A DNA stretch of 64,000 nucleotides from Streptococcus suis. GTDB lineage: Bacteria > Bacillota > Bacilli > Lactobacillales > Streptococcaceae. Of the stretch, positions 53,303 to 63,355 are shown piece after piece (the stretch's first letter is position 1; every line of letters begins with the position of its first letter). The position numbers were made by a program, and so were the translations under genes. The notes beneath the pieces are model-generated. The model was given only the letters and a program-made list of their open reading frames with translations. It was not told where the DNA came from and searched no databases. The stretch covers positions 1,550,001-1,614,000 of the forward strand of contig NZ_LR738724.1 of assembly GCF_902702775.1 (NCBI RefSeq). Reading direction: 5' to 3'.

Positions 53303-54101
53303 ACTTGTCGCCATCGATATTGATGGTACACTACTAAATAGTCAACACCAAATTACAGCTGAAGTACATTCAGCAATCCAAGAAGCAAAAAAAGCAGGCG
53401 TTAAAATTGTTATTGCTACTGGTCGCCCTATTTCCGGTGTTCAAGCAATTTTAGAAGAACTCAATCTTACAGAAGCAGGTGACTACGTCATCACTTTTAA
53501 CGGTGGCTTAGTCCAAGATGCAGCAACTGGTGAGGATATTGTCAAAGATACCTTGACTTATGAGGATTATCTTGACATCGAATCTGCTGCCCGTAAACTC
53601 AAGCTCCCAATGCATGCCAGCACCAAGGAAGGTATCTATACTGCCAACCGTAACATCGGTAAATACACCATTTACGAATCCACACTAGTAAGTGCACCCA
53701 TTTTCTATCGCACTCCTGAAGAAATGGCTGACAAGGAAATCATCAAAACAATGATGGTTGATGAGCCAGAAATTCTTGATGCTGCTATTCCACTTCTACC
53801 GACCAGCTTGACTGAGAAGTACAACGTAGCAAAATCAGCACCATTTTATTTGGAAATCACCCCTAAAACTGTTAACAAGGGACAAGCTATCATTCATCTA
53901 GCTGAGAAGCTTGGACTAACTATGGATCAAACCATGGCCATCGGTGACCAAGAAAATGACCGTCCAATGTTGGAAGTTGTTGGTAATCCTGTTGTCATGG
54001 AAAACGGAAATCCTGAATTGAAGAAAATCGCCAAATACATTACGAAGTCAAATGATGAGAGCGGTGTAGCCCACGCTCTTAGAGAATGGGTACTGAAATA
54101 G
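53292..54101 (+). CDS. Cof-type HAD phosphatase
   Basis: A 269-residue HAD-IIB hydrolase. Motif I is VAIDIDGTLLN, motif II lies in VIATGRP, Lys is in NKGQAI, and motif IV is IGDQENDRPML. Length and cap (about 85-200) fit the YidA/Cof group of sugar-phosphate phosphatases. ATG at 53292 (MSIKL) with TTGGAGAA upstream is preferred over the frame start at 53280. A strong terminator follows. Confidence 0.92.
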   Translation: MSIKLVAIDIDGTLLNSQHQITAEVHSAIQEAKKAGVKIVIATGRPISGVQAILEELNLTEAGDYVITFNGGLVQDAATGEDIVKDTLTYEDYLDIESAARKLKLPMHASTKEGIYTANRNIGKYTIYESTLVSAPIFYRTPEEMADKEIIKTMMVDEPEILDAAIPLLPTSLTEKYNVAKSAPFYLEITPKTVNKGQAIIHLAEKLGLTMDQTMAIGDQENDRPMLEVVGNPVVMENGNPELKKIAKYITKSNDESGVAHALREWVLK

Positions 54102-54117
54102 CCTCTTAAAATATCAA

Positions 54118-54150
54118 AAAAAGCATCGGATTCACAAGCCGATGCTTTTT
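54118..54150. terminator. Bidirectional terminator after the HAD gene
   Basis: AAAGCATCGG (54120-54129) and CCGATGCTTT (54139-54148) pair, with A and T runs on the two sides. It serves the HAD gene and, through the repeat, possibly tpiA from the other direction. Confidence 0.88.
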
Positions 54151-54153
54151 GTT

Positions 54154-54257
54154 ATAGTCTTTTAGTTTACTTTTAGTACTAGGCAACGAGCTGCAGACAG
54201 TACTGGAGTACGGCAAAGCGAGTTAACGAAGTAATAAAAGAAAAACTAAATGACTAT
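54154..54257. repeat. AGTC-ended mobile repeat, 104 bp (copy C)
   Basis: Ends ATAGTCTTTTAGTTTACTTT and ATAGTCATTTAGTTTTTCTT (other strand), with core GTACTGGAGTACGGCAAAGC. It lies between the HAD terminator and the tpiA stop. Its right flank ATATTAGA is the same as for copy B. Confidence 0.85.
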
Positions 54258-54258
54258 A

Positions 54259-55076
<818 letters not shown>

Positions 55077-55106
55077 GAATTTCTGTGCATTTTATGAATA
55101 CTTACA

Positions 55107-55136
55107 GAAAAACTCTCTACCCGAAAGTAGAGAGTT
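55107..55136 (-). terminator. tuf terminator
   Basis: Minus strand: AACTCTCTAC and GTAGAGAGTT form a 10-bp stem with a 6-base loop followed by TTTC, 49 bp after the tuf stop. Confidence 0.85.
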
Positions 55137-55185
55137 ACAATTAAGTTGTCTGACTATAATTGTTATTTCTGGGAACTCAATCGAA

Positions 55186-56382
55186 TTAAGCTTCGATTTC
55201 TGTAACCATACCTGAACCAACAGTACGTCCACCTTCACGGATAGAGAAAGTAGTACCTTGTTCAACGGCGATTGGGTGGATCAATTCAACGTCGATAGTA
55301 ACGTTATCACCAGGCATTACCATTTCAGTACCTTCTGGCAATTTGATTGAACCAGTTACGTCAGTTGTACGGAAGTAGAACTGTGGACGGTAGTTGTCGA
55401 AGAATGGAGTGTGACGTCCACCTTCTTCTTTAGTAAGGATGTAAACTTCACCTTTGAATTTAGTGTGTGGGTTGATAGAACCTGGTTTAGAGATAACTTG
55501 ACCACGTTCGATTTCATCACGTTGTACACCACGAAGAAGCACACCAACGTTATCGCCGGCAAGACCTTCGTCAAGTTGTTTACGGAACATTTCAACACCA
55601 GTAACAACTGCTTTAGATTTTTCTTCTTGAAGACCAACGATTTCGATTTCGTCGTTGACACGAACAGTACCACGGTCGATACGTCCTGAAGCTACAGTAC
55701 CACGACCAGTGATTGAGAATACGTCCTCGACTGGAAGCAACAATGGTTTGTCAGTGTCGCGTTCTGGTTCTGGAATGTACTCATCAACTGTGTTCATCAA
55801 TTCCATAACGATGTCTTCGTACTTAGAGTCACCTTCAAGAGCTTTAAGAGCTGAACCTTGGATAACTGGAAGATCATCACCTGGGAAATCGTATTCTGAA
55901 AGAAGGTCACGGATTTCCATTTCAACCAACTCAAGCAATTCTTCATCGTCAACCAAGTCAACTTTGTTCATGAAGACGATAAGGTGTTTAACACCAACCT
56001 GACGTGAAAGAAGGATGTGCTCACGAGTTTGTGGCATTGGACCGTCAGTTGAAGCTACTACAAGGATCGCACCGTCCATCTGAGCAGCACCAGTGATCAT
56101 GTTTTTAACGTAGTCCGCGTGTCCTGGAGCGTCGATGTGAGCATAGTGACGTTTTTCAGTTTCGTACTCAACGTGTGCAGTGTTGATAGTGATACCGCGC
56201 TCGCGCTCTTCTGGAGCAGCATCGATAGACGCATAGTCTTTAGGTTGGTTAACTGATGAAGGCAAGCGACGTGCCAATACAGTTGTGATAGCTGCTGTCA
56301 AAGTAGTTTTACCGTGGTCAACGTGTCCAATTGTACCAATGTTAACGTGTGGTTTACTACGATCGTATTTTTCTTTTGCCAT
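55186..56382 (-). CDS. tuf: Elongation factor Tu
   Basis: A 398-residue GTPase that carries aminoacyl-tRNA to the ribosome. G1 is [10 protein letters not shown]3 is [10 protein letters not shown]4 is NKVD; the switch I region has [14 protein letters not shown]. Domains 2 and 3 follow with HTKFKGEVY and the C-terminal [12 protein letters not shown] at 56382 (MAKEKYDRS) follows GGAGG at a good distance, so the six extra codons from 56400 are not used. Codon use is strongly optimised, as expected for a highly expressed gene. Confidence 0.98.
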   Translation of the reverse strand: MAKEKYDRSKPHVNIGTIGHVDHGKTTLTAAITTVLARRLPSSVNQPKDYASIDAAPEERERGITINTAHVEYETEKRHYAHIDAPGHADYVKNMITGAAQMDGAILVVASTDGPMPQTREHILLSRQVGVKHLIVFMNKVDLVDDEELLELVEMEIRDLLSEYDFPGDDLPVIQGSALKALEGDSKYEDIVMELMNTVDEYIPEPERDTDKPLLLPVEDVFSITGRGTVASGRIDRGTVRVNDEIEIVGLQEEKSKAVVTGVEMFRKQLDEGLAGDNVGVLLRGVQRDEIERGQVISKPGSINPHTKFKGEVYILTKEEGGRHTPFFDNYRPQFYFRTTDVTGSIKLPEGTEMVMPGDNVTIDVELIHPIAVEQGTTFSIREGGRTVGSGMVTEIEA

Positions 56383-56454
56383 TTTGGTAAAAGCCTCCAA
56401 TAAAATATATTTTATAGATAGACAGTAGGCAATACAGTCTAACTTTACCTTACT

Positions 56455-56482
56455 ATTCTATCAAATTGTAGCAGAATTGCAA
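56455..56482 (-). promoter_or_regulatory. tuf promoter
   Basis: Minus-strand -35 TTGCAA (56482-56477) and -10 TAGAAT (56460-56455) with a 16-bp spacer, leaving a leader of about 65 bases before the start codon. Confidence 0.75.
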
Positions 56483-56581
56483 GCATTTTCTATCGTTTTT
56501 TATTTTATCCATTTTCTGCAAGGGCTATTAGCTTCGCTCATAACTTTTTTTATCAACCCATTTTAACCTATTACTCAACTA

Positions 56582-56632
56582 AAAACACCTCACTTCTATA
56601 GGGATATTGATGTTACCATAGCTACAAGGTGC
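56582..56632 (-). terminator. Probable terminator of the sigma/anti-sigma operon
   Basis: Minus strand: CACCT and AGGTG close a long imperfect hairpin (inner CTATGG/CCCTATAG) followed by TTTTTA, about 105 bp past the anti-sigma stop. The rest of the gap 56400-56737 has no gene that I can see. Confidence 0.5.
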
Positions 56633-56737
56633 CACAAATACGAGACTACTGCAACAGACCTTTCTCCGTTCAGTCATCCTACGACTCCCTGGCAAGCCTC
56701 TTGCTATAAGTATTGAAAATATATTGACTATTTTCAC

Positions 56738-57703
56738 TTAATGATGCAGTTGATAATAAGGCTGAATAGGAATGGACGCGCCAATACTAGAAGAATAAAT
56801 CCAGTCCTTGCCTTCCAACTGAGCAAAGTCTTCTGCTTTTCCTGTTAGGATAATGCCTGCGAACTCCAACTGATCAATCTCTTCTTGTTTGGTAAAGTCG
56901 GTGTTACCAAACTTATCGACAAAGGCTTGCAAGTCATCCACAGGTATGTCCAAATACTGCGCTCGTTTCTGATCTCCCGATTCTAAGAACTCTTTCATAT
57001 AGTCCATACCTGACATATAGTCTCCAGGCATATCCGAAAAGACCAGTTGAATATCCTCTGGATCTAATCCCAAAAGCTGCTCTGGACGATAGTAATGGGT
57101 ACTCTGCTTCCCTTCTGTCCCTATCCAATACCAATTTTGCTTGAGGTTGCTAGGAATCATCTCCTTAATCTCTGCCAAGCTGTACTTCTTATCAAAGGAA
57201 ATAGCCACTTCTACTAGCTGACCACTCATTTCTCTTAGATAAGGCAATTCTTTAGCAATCTCTGACTCACTCCACACGATCTGATTCTTATTGTAAAAAA
57301 CAGGTACCTTGGTATTGGTTGTATGATCATATAGGTATTTGAGGGTATTCCCAGGTATATGCTGGGCAAAGTCATAATGACTATCAAACAGGTCATAGTA
57401 AATTTCATGCTGACCAAAAGCCATAGGAACACCGTCTAAATCCTTGTACAAATTGAAGTAGAGTTTTCCAGATACATAACTTGTGCTTTGGATTTTAATG
57501 CCATCATGATTTATATTTGGATAGGCGATTTCCATTAGCATCGTTTGTTCCCACACCTCACGACCTTCTCGTGCACCGACAATTATTTTTACGGTTTGAA
57601 CGCCAATCAATAATAAGATAAAACCGATGAGCGATGACAACCCTATTGTCTTCCATAAATTCTTCCGCTTACTCCTTTTCGTTACCTCTTCAAAAGTCTT
57701 CAT
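56738..57703 (-). CDS. Membrane-bound sigma factor regulator (anti-sigma type)
   Basis: A 321-residue protein with one N-terminal membrane helix (about 22-43, IGLSSLIGFILLLIGVQTV) after a basic cytosolic stretch, then a large outer domain. The layout matches the Sigma_reg_N and Sigma_reg_C families: an N-terminal segment with the helix, and a C-terminal domain containing NWYWIGTEG. It overlaps the sigma gene by 14 bp. ATG at 57703 (MKTFEEV) has AGAGG eight bases upstream; ATG at 57709 is too close to it. It probably holds the sigma factor until a surface signal releases it. Confidence 0.82.
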   Translation of the reverse strand: MKTFEEVTKRSKRKNLWKTIGLSSLIGFILLLIGVQTVKIIVGAREGREVWEQTMLMEIAYPNINHDGIKIQSTSYVSGKLYFNLYKDLDGVPMAFGQHEIYYDLFDSHYDFAQHIPGNTLKYLYDHTTNTKVPVFYNKNQIVWSESEIAKELPYLREMSGQLVEVAISFDKKYSLAEIKEMIPSNLKQNWYWIGTEGKQSTHYYRPEQLLGLDPEDIQLVFSDMPGDYMSGMDYMKEFLESGDQKRAQYLDIPVDDLQAFVDKFGNTDFTKQEEIDQLEFAGIILTGKAEDFAQLEGKDWIYSSSIGASIPIQPYYQLHH

Positions 57704-58193
57704 ATCCATATCCTCTCTCTTCTAATGCTTTCCTTAACTGTTTGCGTCCTCGGTAAAGGCTGATTTTCACCCAACTTTGACCAGCACCTAAAATATGCGC
57801 AATCTCCTTGATACTCATATCCTGAAAATAATAGAGGTCAATCACTTGCTGGGATTTTTCTGGCAGGTCTGCAACAGCTTGATAGAGTTCCTCATAGCCT
57901 TCTTGGTCATAGATCAAAAAATTTTCAGGTGTAAAAAACTCCTTTTGTAAAATTTCATGGTAGTGCTTGTCTCGCCTGTATTTGTCAATGTAAGCCCGAA
58001 CTGCAGAACGGTAAAGCCAAGCTCTTAGTTTTTCAAAAGGAAGGACAATATCAGATTCAAGCAATTTGACTAGAACATCTTGGGCAATATCCTGACTGTC
58101 AGTTGGGCTGGCTCCTGATTTTTGCAGATAGTAGGAAATCTCCTCTGCAATACCAATGACTTCTTTTTCATATTGATCAAGTTTGATACTCAT
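57690..58193 (-). CDS. ECF-type RNA polymerase sigma factor
   Basis: A 167-residue sigma-70 family protein with only regions 2 and 4. Region 2 is about 10-75 (DSQDIAQDVLVKLLE; LRAWLYRSAVRAYIDKYRR). Region 4 is about 105-160 (LPEKSQQVIDLYYFQDMSIKEIAHILG, here the helix-turn-helix before WVKISLYRGRKQLR). The overlapping downstream gene is its likely anti-sigma factor. ECF sigma factors are scarce in streptococci. The target promoters are unknown. Confidence 0.9.
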   Translation of the reverse strand: MSIKLDQYEKEVIGIAEEISYYLQKSGASPTDSQDIAQDVLVKLLESDIVLPFEKLRAWLYRSAVRAYIDKYRRDKHYHEILQKEFFTPENFLIYDQEGYEELYQAVADLPEKSQQVIDLYYFQDMSIKEIAHILGAGQSWVKISLYRGRKQLRKALEERGYGYEDF

Positions 58194-58271
58194 CTCCTCC
58201 TTTCACTAATAAAACGAATAAGGGATAATTTGGTTACGCTTTCTTATAATTATTATATATTTTTAGAATAG

Positions 58272-58300
58272 AAAAAAACAACCTCCGAAGAAGTTGTTTT
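58272..58300 (-). terminator. ppc terminator
   Basis: Minus strand: AAAACAACTTC pairs imperfectly with AGGTTGTTTT and is followed by a T run, 10 bp after the ppc stop. Confidence 0.8.
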
Positions 58301-58309
58301 GTAGTGGTA

Positions 58310-61006
58310 TTAACCTGAGTTGCGCAAACCTGTCGCCACACCATTGATGGTAATATGAATGAGATTCTCTTGTTCTTTGCTCAATTCTCCACGACGAAGA
58401 CGATGAATTAATTCAATCTGAATATAGTTGAGCACATTGAAATAAGGCATGCGATAATCAAGACTGGCTTTTAGGAACGGCAGTTCTGCTAAAAGCTCAT
58501 CATTTTGCTCGATTGATAAAATGATTTCTTTGGTCAACTGCCATTCATCTAAAATGACATGGAAGATATTTCGTACCTCTTCGCTTTCACACATTTTAGC
58601 ATATTCAAATGCGATATTCATATTGGATTTAGACAATACCATATCCACGTTTGATAGAAGTGAACGGAAGAATGGCCAAGATTCGTACATTTTTTGTAAC
58701 TTAGACAAATTATCAGGGTGCTTATCAATAAAGCGTTTGAAACTTGAACCAACTCCATACCAACCTGGCAACATAACACGGTTTTGTGACCAGGAGAATA
58801 CCCATGGAATCGCACGCAAACCACCGATTTCTGTGATGGTTTTTCGAGCCGCTGGACGTGAGCCAATGTTCAGACTTGATACTTCACGAATTGGACTAGC
58901 GGCAAAGAAATAATCATAAAAATGTGGATTATTGAACACAAGATCTCTATAAATACGATAGCTATCTGATACAATTTCATCCATGGTTTCGCGATAGCCA
59001 TCGATTTCATTTGGATCGGTAATCATTTGTGTGACCATACGGTCAAGCGTTGCAGATACCAGCATTTCTAAATTATAGTAGGCTGCGTCTTTGTTACCAT
59101 ATTTATTGCCTATCACTTCGCCTTGTTCTGTCAAACGAAGCCGGTCCTTGATGGAACCAAATGGCTGAGATGTAATCGCATCGTAGGAAGGACCACCACC
59201 ACGACCAACAGTACCACCACGACCGTGGAAGAAGGTGATGTTTACTCCGTAGTCTTGACCAATTTGCGTCAATTCATTCTGTGCTTTGTAGAGTGTCCAG
59301 CCGGAGGATAGGTAGCCACCATCCTTGTTGGAATCTGAGTAGCCAAGCATGATTTCTTGGTAGTATTTATTGCCTGCAATCCAACGTTTCGCTAAATCTA
59401 ATTGCAGATATTGACGCATGGTATCAGGTGCATTATCTAAGTCCTCGATTGTCTCAAAAAGTGGAACAATCTGAACACGGGCCTTATCGACATCTACTAG
59501 ACCAACTTCTTTTAATAGGACAGCTAATTCCAGCAAATCAGAAACACTCTCCGAGTGTGAAATAATGTGTTGCTTGATGATTTCCTCACCTAGCTTATCT
59601 TTCAATTCACGCGCAGCAGCAAAGATAGCCAGTTCTTTTTCTAATTGTTCTGACTTTGGCATGTGCGTTGCAGAAAGAATGCGTGGATCAGTTTCCAACT
59701 GTTTCAAAAGAACATGGCATTTAGCTTCCTCAGATAAACTGGAGTAGTCTTCTACGATACGGGCAGAAGCCAATAATTCCGCAACACTTGCTTCATGAAT
59801 AGAAGAGTCTTGGCGCATATCGATACTAGCTAGGTAGAAACCAAACGCTTCAACCGCTTCAAGTAATTCTGTAAAATCACCTTTCAATAGCGCCATAGAT
59901 TTATTTTCAATCAAAGATTGTTTGATGGCTAATAAATCAGCTTTAAACTCGGCTACATTACTATAGCGAACATCTGACGGCTTATTGTGAACTAGATAAT
60001 CTCTTGTATTTGCAAGTTTCATCTGAATATAGTGAAAAGCACGACGATAAGGCTCGTTTTCACGGTAGACAGAACTATCTTCAGATAAATCCGCCAGCAT
60101 CTTAACCGCTGTAGATACATTTACAATGGAAGTTGAGAGCGAAAAATTCCGATAGAGTTTATAGAGTTGCTCATCGTAATAATTCATAATGACTTCACAC
60201 TGAGTCAAGGCTGACAGCTTCAAGGTCTCTGCAGTAACAAATGGATTCCCATCACGGTCTCCCCCAATCCACATCCCCATTGTAATTGGACGAGGGTTAT
60301 TTAAGGCGATTCCTTTCTCAGCGGCCAAACGTTTGTATTCCCGCTGCAACTTAGTGACAGCCTTAATAAAGGAAGAATTGTAATACTCCATAACGTTTGT
60401 GATTTCGTTGGTTACCTTCAACTTCTTCTCACGAATCATATCCGTCTGCATGATAATTTCAATGTAACAACGGAGCTCATCTTCCCATTTGTTTTTATTG
60501 AGCAAGCCCAATTTCACATCGCGATAACGACGAAGCAACTCATGAATATGCTTGGTTAAATCAAGCATAGACTGGCGTTGAACCTGAGTAGGATGGGCTG
60601 TCAAGACTGGAACAACATTCAACTTTTCAAGGATTTCAGCTGCATTTTCTTGTTTGGAAACCATATCAATTGTTGTTGAAATCTTGCCAAGATAGTCTTG
60701 TTCAATATTGTTTTGATGATTGATTTCATAGGCCAAGTCAACATCTTCTGATATATTAATCAAAAGTGGCAAAACAGCAAAATATCTAGAAATAACTGCT
60801 AGTTCATCATTATTCAACTGACTGATAATAGCAATCAATGCCTGATAATCATCCTGACGAGACAATTGAGATAATTCTACAATTTTAGCAAAAGTCTCTG
60901 CAGGCATCATTTGGGCTGCTACTTCTTCCAAAATAGATGTTAGAATCGTTACTTCTTCACGGATTGCTTCCTTGTTATTATAGTTTTCTAATTTTTGAAT
61001 AGCCAT
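58310..61006 (-). CDS. ppc: Phosphoenolpyruvate carboxylase
   Basis: An 898-residue cytosolic enzyme making oxaloacetate from PEP and bicarbonate, which supplies aspartate in streptococci lacking a full TCA cycle. The catalytic His is in [13 protein letters not shown]. The second signature is [13 protein letters not shown] and the mobile glycine loop is [14 protein letters not shown]. The C-terminus ends RNSG, with the invariant terminal Gly. It follows ftsW by 20 bp and is probably co-transcribed with it. Confidence 0.97.
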   Translation of the reverse strand: MAIQKLENYNNKEAIREEVTILTSILEEVAAQMMPAETFAKIVELSQLSRQDDYQALIAIISQLNNDELAVISRYFAVLPLLINISEDVDLAYEINHQNNIEQDYLGKISTTIDMVSKQENAAEILEKLNVVPVLTAHPTQVQRQSMLDLTKHIHELLRRYRDVKLGLLNKNKWEDELRCYIEIIMQTDMIREKKLKVTNEITNVMEYYNSSFIKAVTKLQREYKRLAAEKGIALNNPRPITMGMWIGGDRDGNPFVTAETLKLSALTQCEVIMNYYDEQLYKLYRNFSLSTSIVNVSTAVKMLADLSEDSSVYRENEPYRRAFHYIQMKLANTRDYLVHNKPSDVRYSNVAEFKADLLAIKQSLIENKSMALLKGDFTELLEAVEAFGFYLASIDMRQDSSIHEASVAELLASARIVEDYSSLSEEAKCHVLLKQLETDPRILSATHMPKSEQLEKELAIFAAARELKDKLGEEIIKQHIISHSESVSDLLELAVLLKEVGLVDVDKARVQIVPLFETIEDLDNAPDTMRQYLQLDLAKRWIAGNKYYQEIMLGYSDSNKDGGYLSSGWTLYKAQNELTQIGQDYGVNITFFHGRGGTVGRGGGPSYDAITSQPFGSIKDRLRLTEQGEVIGNKYGNKDAAYYNLEMLVSATLDRMVTQMITDPNEIDGYRETMDEIVSDSYRIYRDLVFNNPHFYDYFFAASPIREVSSLNIGSRPAARKTITEIGGLRAIPWVFSWSQNRVMLPGWYGVGSSFKRFIDKHPDNLSKLQKMYESWPFFRSLLSNVDMVLSKSNMNIAFEYAKMCESEEVRNIFHVILDEWQLTKEIILSIEQNDELLAELPFLKASLDYRMPYFNVLNYIQIELIHRLRRGELSKEQENLIHITINGVATGLRNSG

Positions 61007-61026
61007 CTCCTACCTCTTTCCTATCT

Positions 61027-62241
61027 CTAAATTAGCGTACGCTCTATTTCTTCTTCAATTAATCGACGTTTTTCACTAGCATCAATATTCAGAACAAACC
61101 CTATCCCGATGGAAATAATCAAAAGACTCGACCCCCCCTGTGACAAGAAGGGGAAAGTTACCCCCGTTGCAGGAATAATTCCCGAAATTCCTCCGATATT
61201 GACAAATGTTTGAATCAGAAGCATACCTGCCATTCCAAGTGCCATCATCGCATTAAATGGACTACGAGCACGGACGCCTACAATAATAATTCGAATAATC
61301 AAAAAGAACAATAAGGCTAGAATTAAACTAGCTCCGACAAAACCGAGTTCTTCAATGACAATCGAAAACGCAAAGTCGGTGTGGGCCTCTGGTAGATACC
61401 CCTTTTTCTCAATCGAATTTCCCAAGCCACGTCCAAGCCATCCACCGTTACTCATCGCATAGTAAGAATGAGTCAATTGAAGACCTGAGTTGGTGGCATT
61501 ACCAAATGGATCAAAATAGGCCGCAAAACGACGAGCAATATAACCAAAGAGCGGAATTTTTTCCACCGTTTCTACACCCAAAATACGAATCGTTCCTAGA
61601 ATAACTGTTGAGGCGGCCACAATTCCCAAAACCGCTGTTGAAAACCAGCGATAGGCAATCCCACTCACACTGATCATCACGACCATAATCAGCACAATAA
61701 TCGTCGCATTCCCCAAGTCTGGCAGTGTTGCAACTAGACCAAGGAGGAGCAGACTGACCACCCGCCAATCTGTAAACTCTTTCGGAATCCAACTTCCTTT
61801 AATCAACGATACATAGTCATAAGTCCGAATATCCGCCTGTTGTTTTGCAAACTCATGTGCCAGATACCAAATGATTATTAATTTCAAATATTCTGCCGGC
61901 TGCAAGGTTCCTGCAATCGGCAGAGGAATCCAGCCATGAGCCCCGTTAATCGGAGGAAACAACCGAGAAATAGCTAACAGAAATACTTCTACCAAAATAA
62001 CCGAATAGATAACGGCTTTCTTGCGTAAAAAACTTAATTTCATACGATAAATCGTATAGATTGCTACCAAGCTGACAATCCAGAATCCTGCCTGGTTAAT
62101 CACTGTTCTAAATGGATTTCCACCATTAATAATTTGCGTAGCACTGGTTGTCGAATAGACCATGACCAACCCAATCACCGATAAGATGAGATAGGGAATC
62201 AGTATGGAGTAATTCAACAACTGGCGTTTGTCAATCTTCAT
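61027..62241 (-). CDS. ftsW: Septal peptidoglycan glycosyltransferase FtsW
   Basis: A 404-residue SEDS-family polymerase with about ten membrane helices that works with PBP2x at the septum. The conserved loop contains GYLPEAHTDFAFS with the catalytic aspartate. Other conserved pieces are GLGNSIEKKG, NIGGISGIIPATGVTFPFLS and QGGSS. The upstream position to ppc is typical of streptococcal ftsW rather than rodA. Confidence 0.95.
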   Translation of the reverse strand: MKIDKRQLLNYSILIPYLILSVIGLVMVYSTTSATQIINGGNPFRTVINQAGFWIVSLVAIYTIYRMKLSFLRKKAVIYSVILVEVFLLAISRLFPPINGAHGWIPLPIAGTLQPAEYLKLIIIWYLAHEFAKQQADIRTYDYVSLIKGSWIPKEFTDWRVVSLLLLGLVATLPDLGNATIIVLIMVVMISVSGIAYRWFSTAVLGIVAASTVILGTIRILGVETVEKIPLFGYIARRFAAYFDPFGNATNSGLQLTHSYYAMSNGGWLGRGLGNSIEKKGYLPEAHTDFAFSIVIEELGFVGASLILALLFFLIIRIIIVGVRARSPFNAMMALGMAGMLLIQTFVNIGGISGIIPATGVTFPFLSQGGSSLLIISIGIGFVLNIDASEKRRLIEEEIERTLI

Positions 62242-62354
62242 TGCTTATCCAACCTTCTTCGAGTATAGCTCTTATTATAGCATACTTTGTATAAAAATAC
62301 TTATCACTTTCTAAGTTGCTCTGCAAACATTCGGAACTAACTTTTGTCAACAAG

Positions 62355-62373
62355 AAAAAGGCCGAAGCCTTTC
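62355..62373 (-). terminator. Terminator after the DUF4430 lipoprotein gene
   Basis: Minus strand: AAAGGC-TTCG-GCCTTT with TTTC following, a tight tetraloop hairpin 5 bp past the stop. Confidence 0.82.
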
Positions 62374-62377
62374 ATAT

Positions 62378-62743
62378 CTATTCAAATGTTTCAAGATAAA
62401 ATTCAATTTCATCCCCATTCGCAACTGTAAGGTCTTTCGCCCCTTTATCAGCCATTTGGCCATTAACTTTATACATCCAGTATGTATTGGTACTCGCATC
62501 TTGGCTAACACCATCAATTTCTGTTATCAAACCATTGTCTTCTACAATGTCATGATGTTCTTTAAGCACATCCATGATACTATCACCTTCTTCCGCAGTA
62601 ACTTCCTGACGATTCTCTTTGTCCTTGGTTGTAATCTGCAAAGTGACTTCGATAGCCGAGTTGCTCTGTTTCTCATTAGTGTTTGTACAAGCAGCCAAGA
62701 AGAGCGAGAAGATAACCGTCAACATAATACTAATTTTTTTCAT
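62378..62743 (-). CDS. DUF4430 lipoprotein
   Basis: A 121-residue lipoprotein: signal with lipobox LAAC (Cys19), a short linker, then a DUF4430 domain (about 33-120; TYWMYKVNGQMADKGA near the end). DUF4430 has a fold like the cobalamin-binding part of intrinsic factor. In Firmicutes it often stands beside ECF-transporter S components. Here it overlaps the S-component gene by four bases. Ligand capture for that transporter is plausible; the ligand is not proven. Confidence 0.85.
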   Translation of the reverse strand: MKKISIMLTVIFSLFLAACTNTNEKQSNSAIEVTLQITTKDKENRQEVTAEEGDSIMDVLKEHHDIVEDNGLITEIDGVSQDASTNTYWMYKVNGQMADKGAKDLTVANGDEIEFYLETFE

Positions 62744-63243
62744 TTATAAAATCTCCTAAAAATATAATCAATAATTGGATAAAACAAAACTGTTGAAGCC
62801 GCGTGTAAACTATCAAAAACTAGACCATTAAGCCAGAAGACGATAGGGGAAATCCCAAACTGTGTAGCAGATAAAAAACTTATCGTTAGCCCATATAAAA
62901 AGACAAGAATCCCCGCCAGAAGACTCTGTAGCCACAAGGAAATGCTCTCTTTTTTGATAAAAGGACCGATTGCCAACCACCATATAAATTGGATTAAAGC
63001 AAAACTAAGAACTTGCCACAAAACAACTGTTCCAAATCCAAAAAGCAAGCCACTCCCTACCATCGCTAGTATCATCAATGTCCAGCTCTCCAGCAAACTG
63101 AAATAGGACAGAACAATGAGGAAAATAGCCGTAAGAGGCTTTATATTGGGAAATGGCCCAAAAACCACCCTTAAAACAATTGTCAAAGAGGACAGAACAA
63201 CTAGCTGACTAACACGTCTTACTTTTTCACTTTTGTCATGCAT
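62740..63243 (-). CDS. ECF transporter S component
   Basis: A 167-residue membrane protein with about six hydrophobic helices. FGPFPNIKPLTAIFLIVLSY in helix 1-2 and the closing segment GLVFDSLHAASTVLFYPIID resemble substrate-specific S components of energy-coupling-factor transporters, notably those paired with DUF4430 lipoproteins. The shared EcfAA'T module is not in this window. A vitamin, possibly a corrinoid, is the likely cargo; that is inference from the pairing. Confidence 0.8.
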   Translation of the reverse strand: MHDKSEKVRRVSQLVVLSSLTIVLRVVFGPFPNIKPLTAIFLIVLSYFSLLESWTLMILAMVGSGLLFGFGTVVLWQVLSFALIQFIWWLAIGPFIKKESISLWLQSLLAGILVFLYGLTISFLSATQFGISPIVFWLNGLVFDSLHAASTVLFYPIIDYIFRRFYK

Positions 63244-63319
63244 ACCAATTTAGCCTACCTTATTCCCTTTATTATGTCAAGTTCAGATAATCTTTTACTA
63301 TTTCTTGAATCGTATTTTT

Positions 63320-63348
63320 TTGATTTTTTCATGATTTTACGGTAGAAT
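63320..63348 (+). promoter_or_regulatory. Promoter directly in front of the GH25 gene
   Basis: -35 TTGATT (63320-63325) and -10 TAGAAT (63343-63348), spacer 17. The expected start point is at about 63354-63356, which coincides with the first ATG. Confidence 0.65.
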
Positions 63349-63355
63349 TGAGGAG

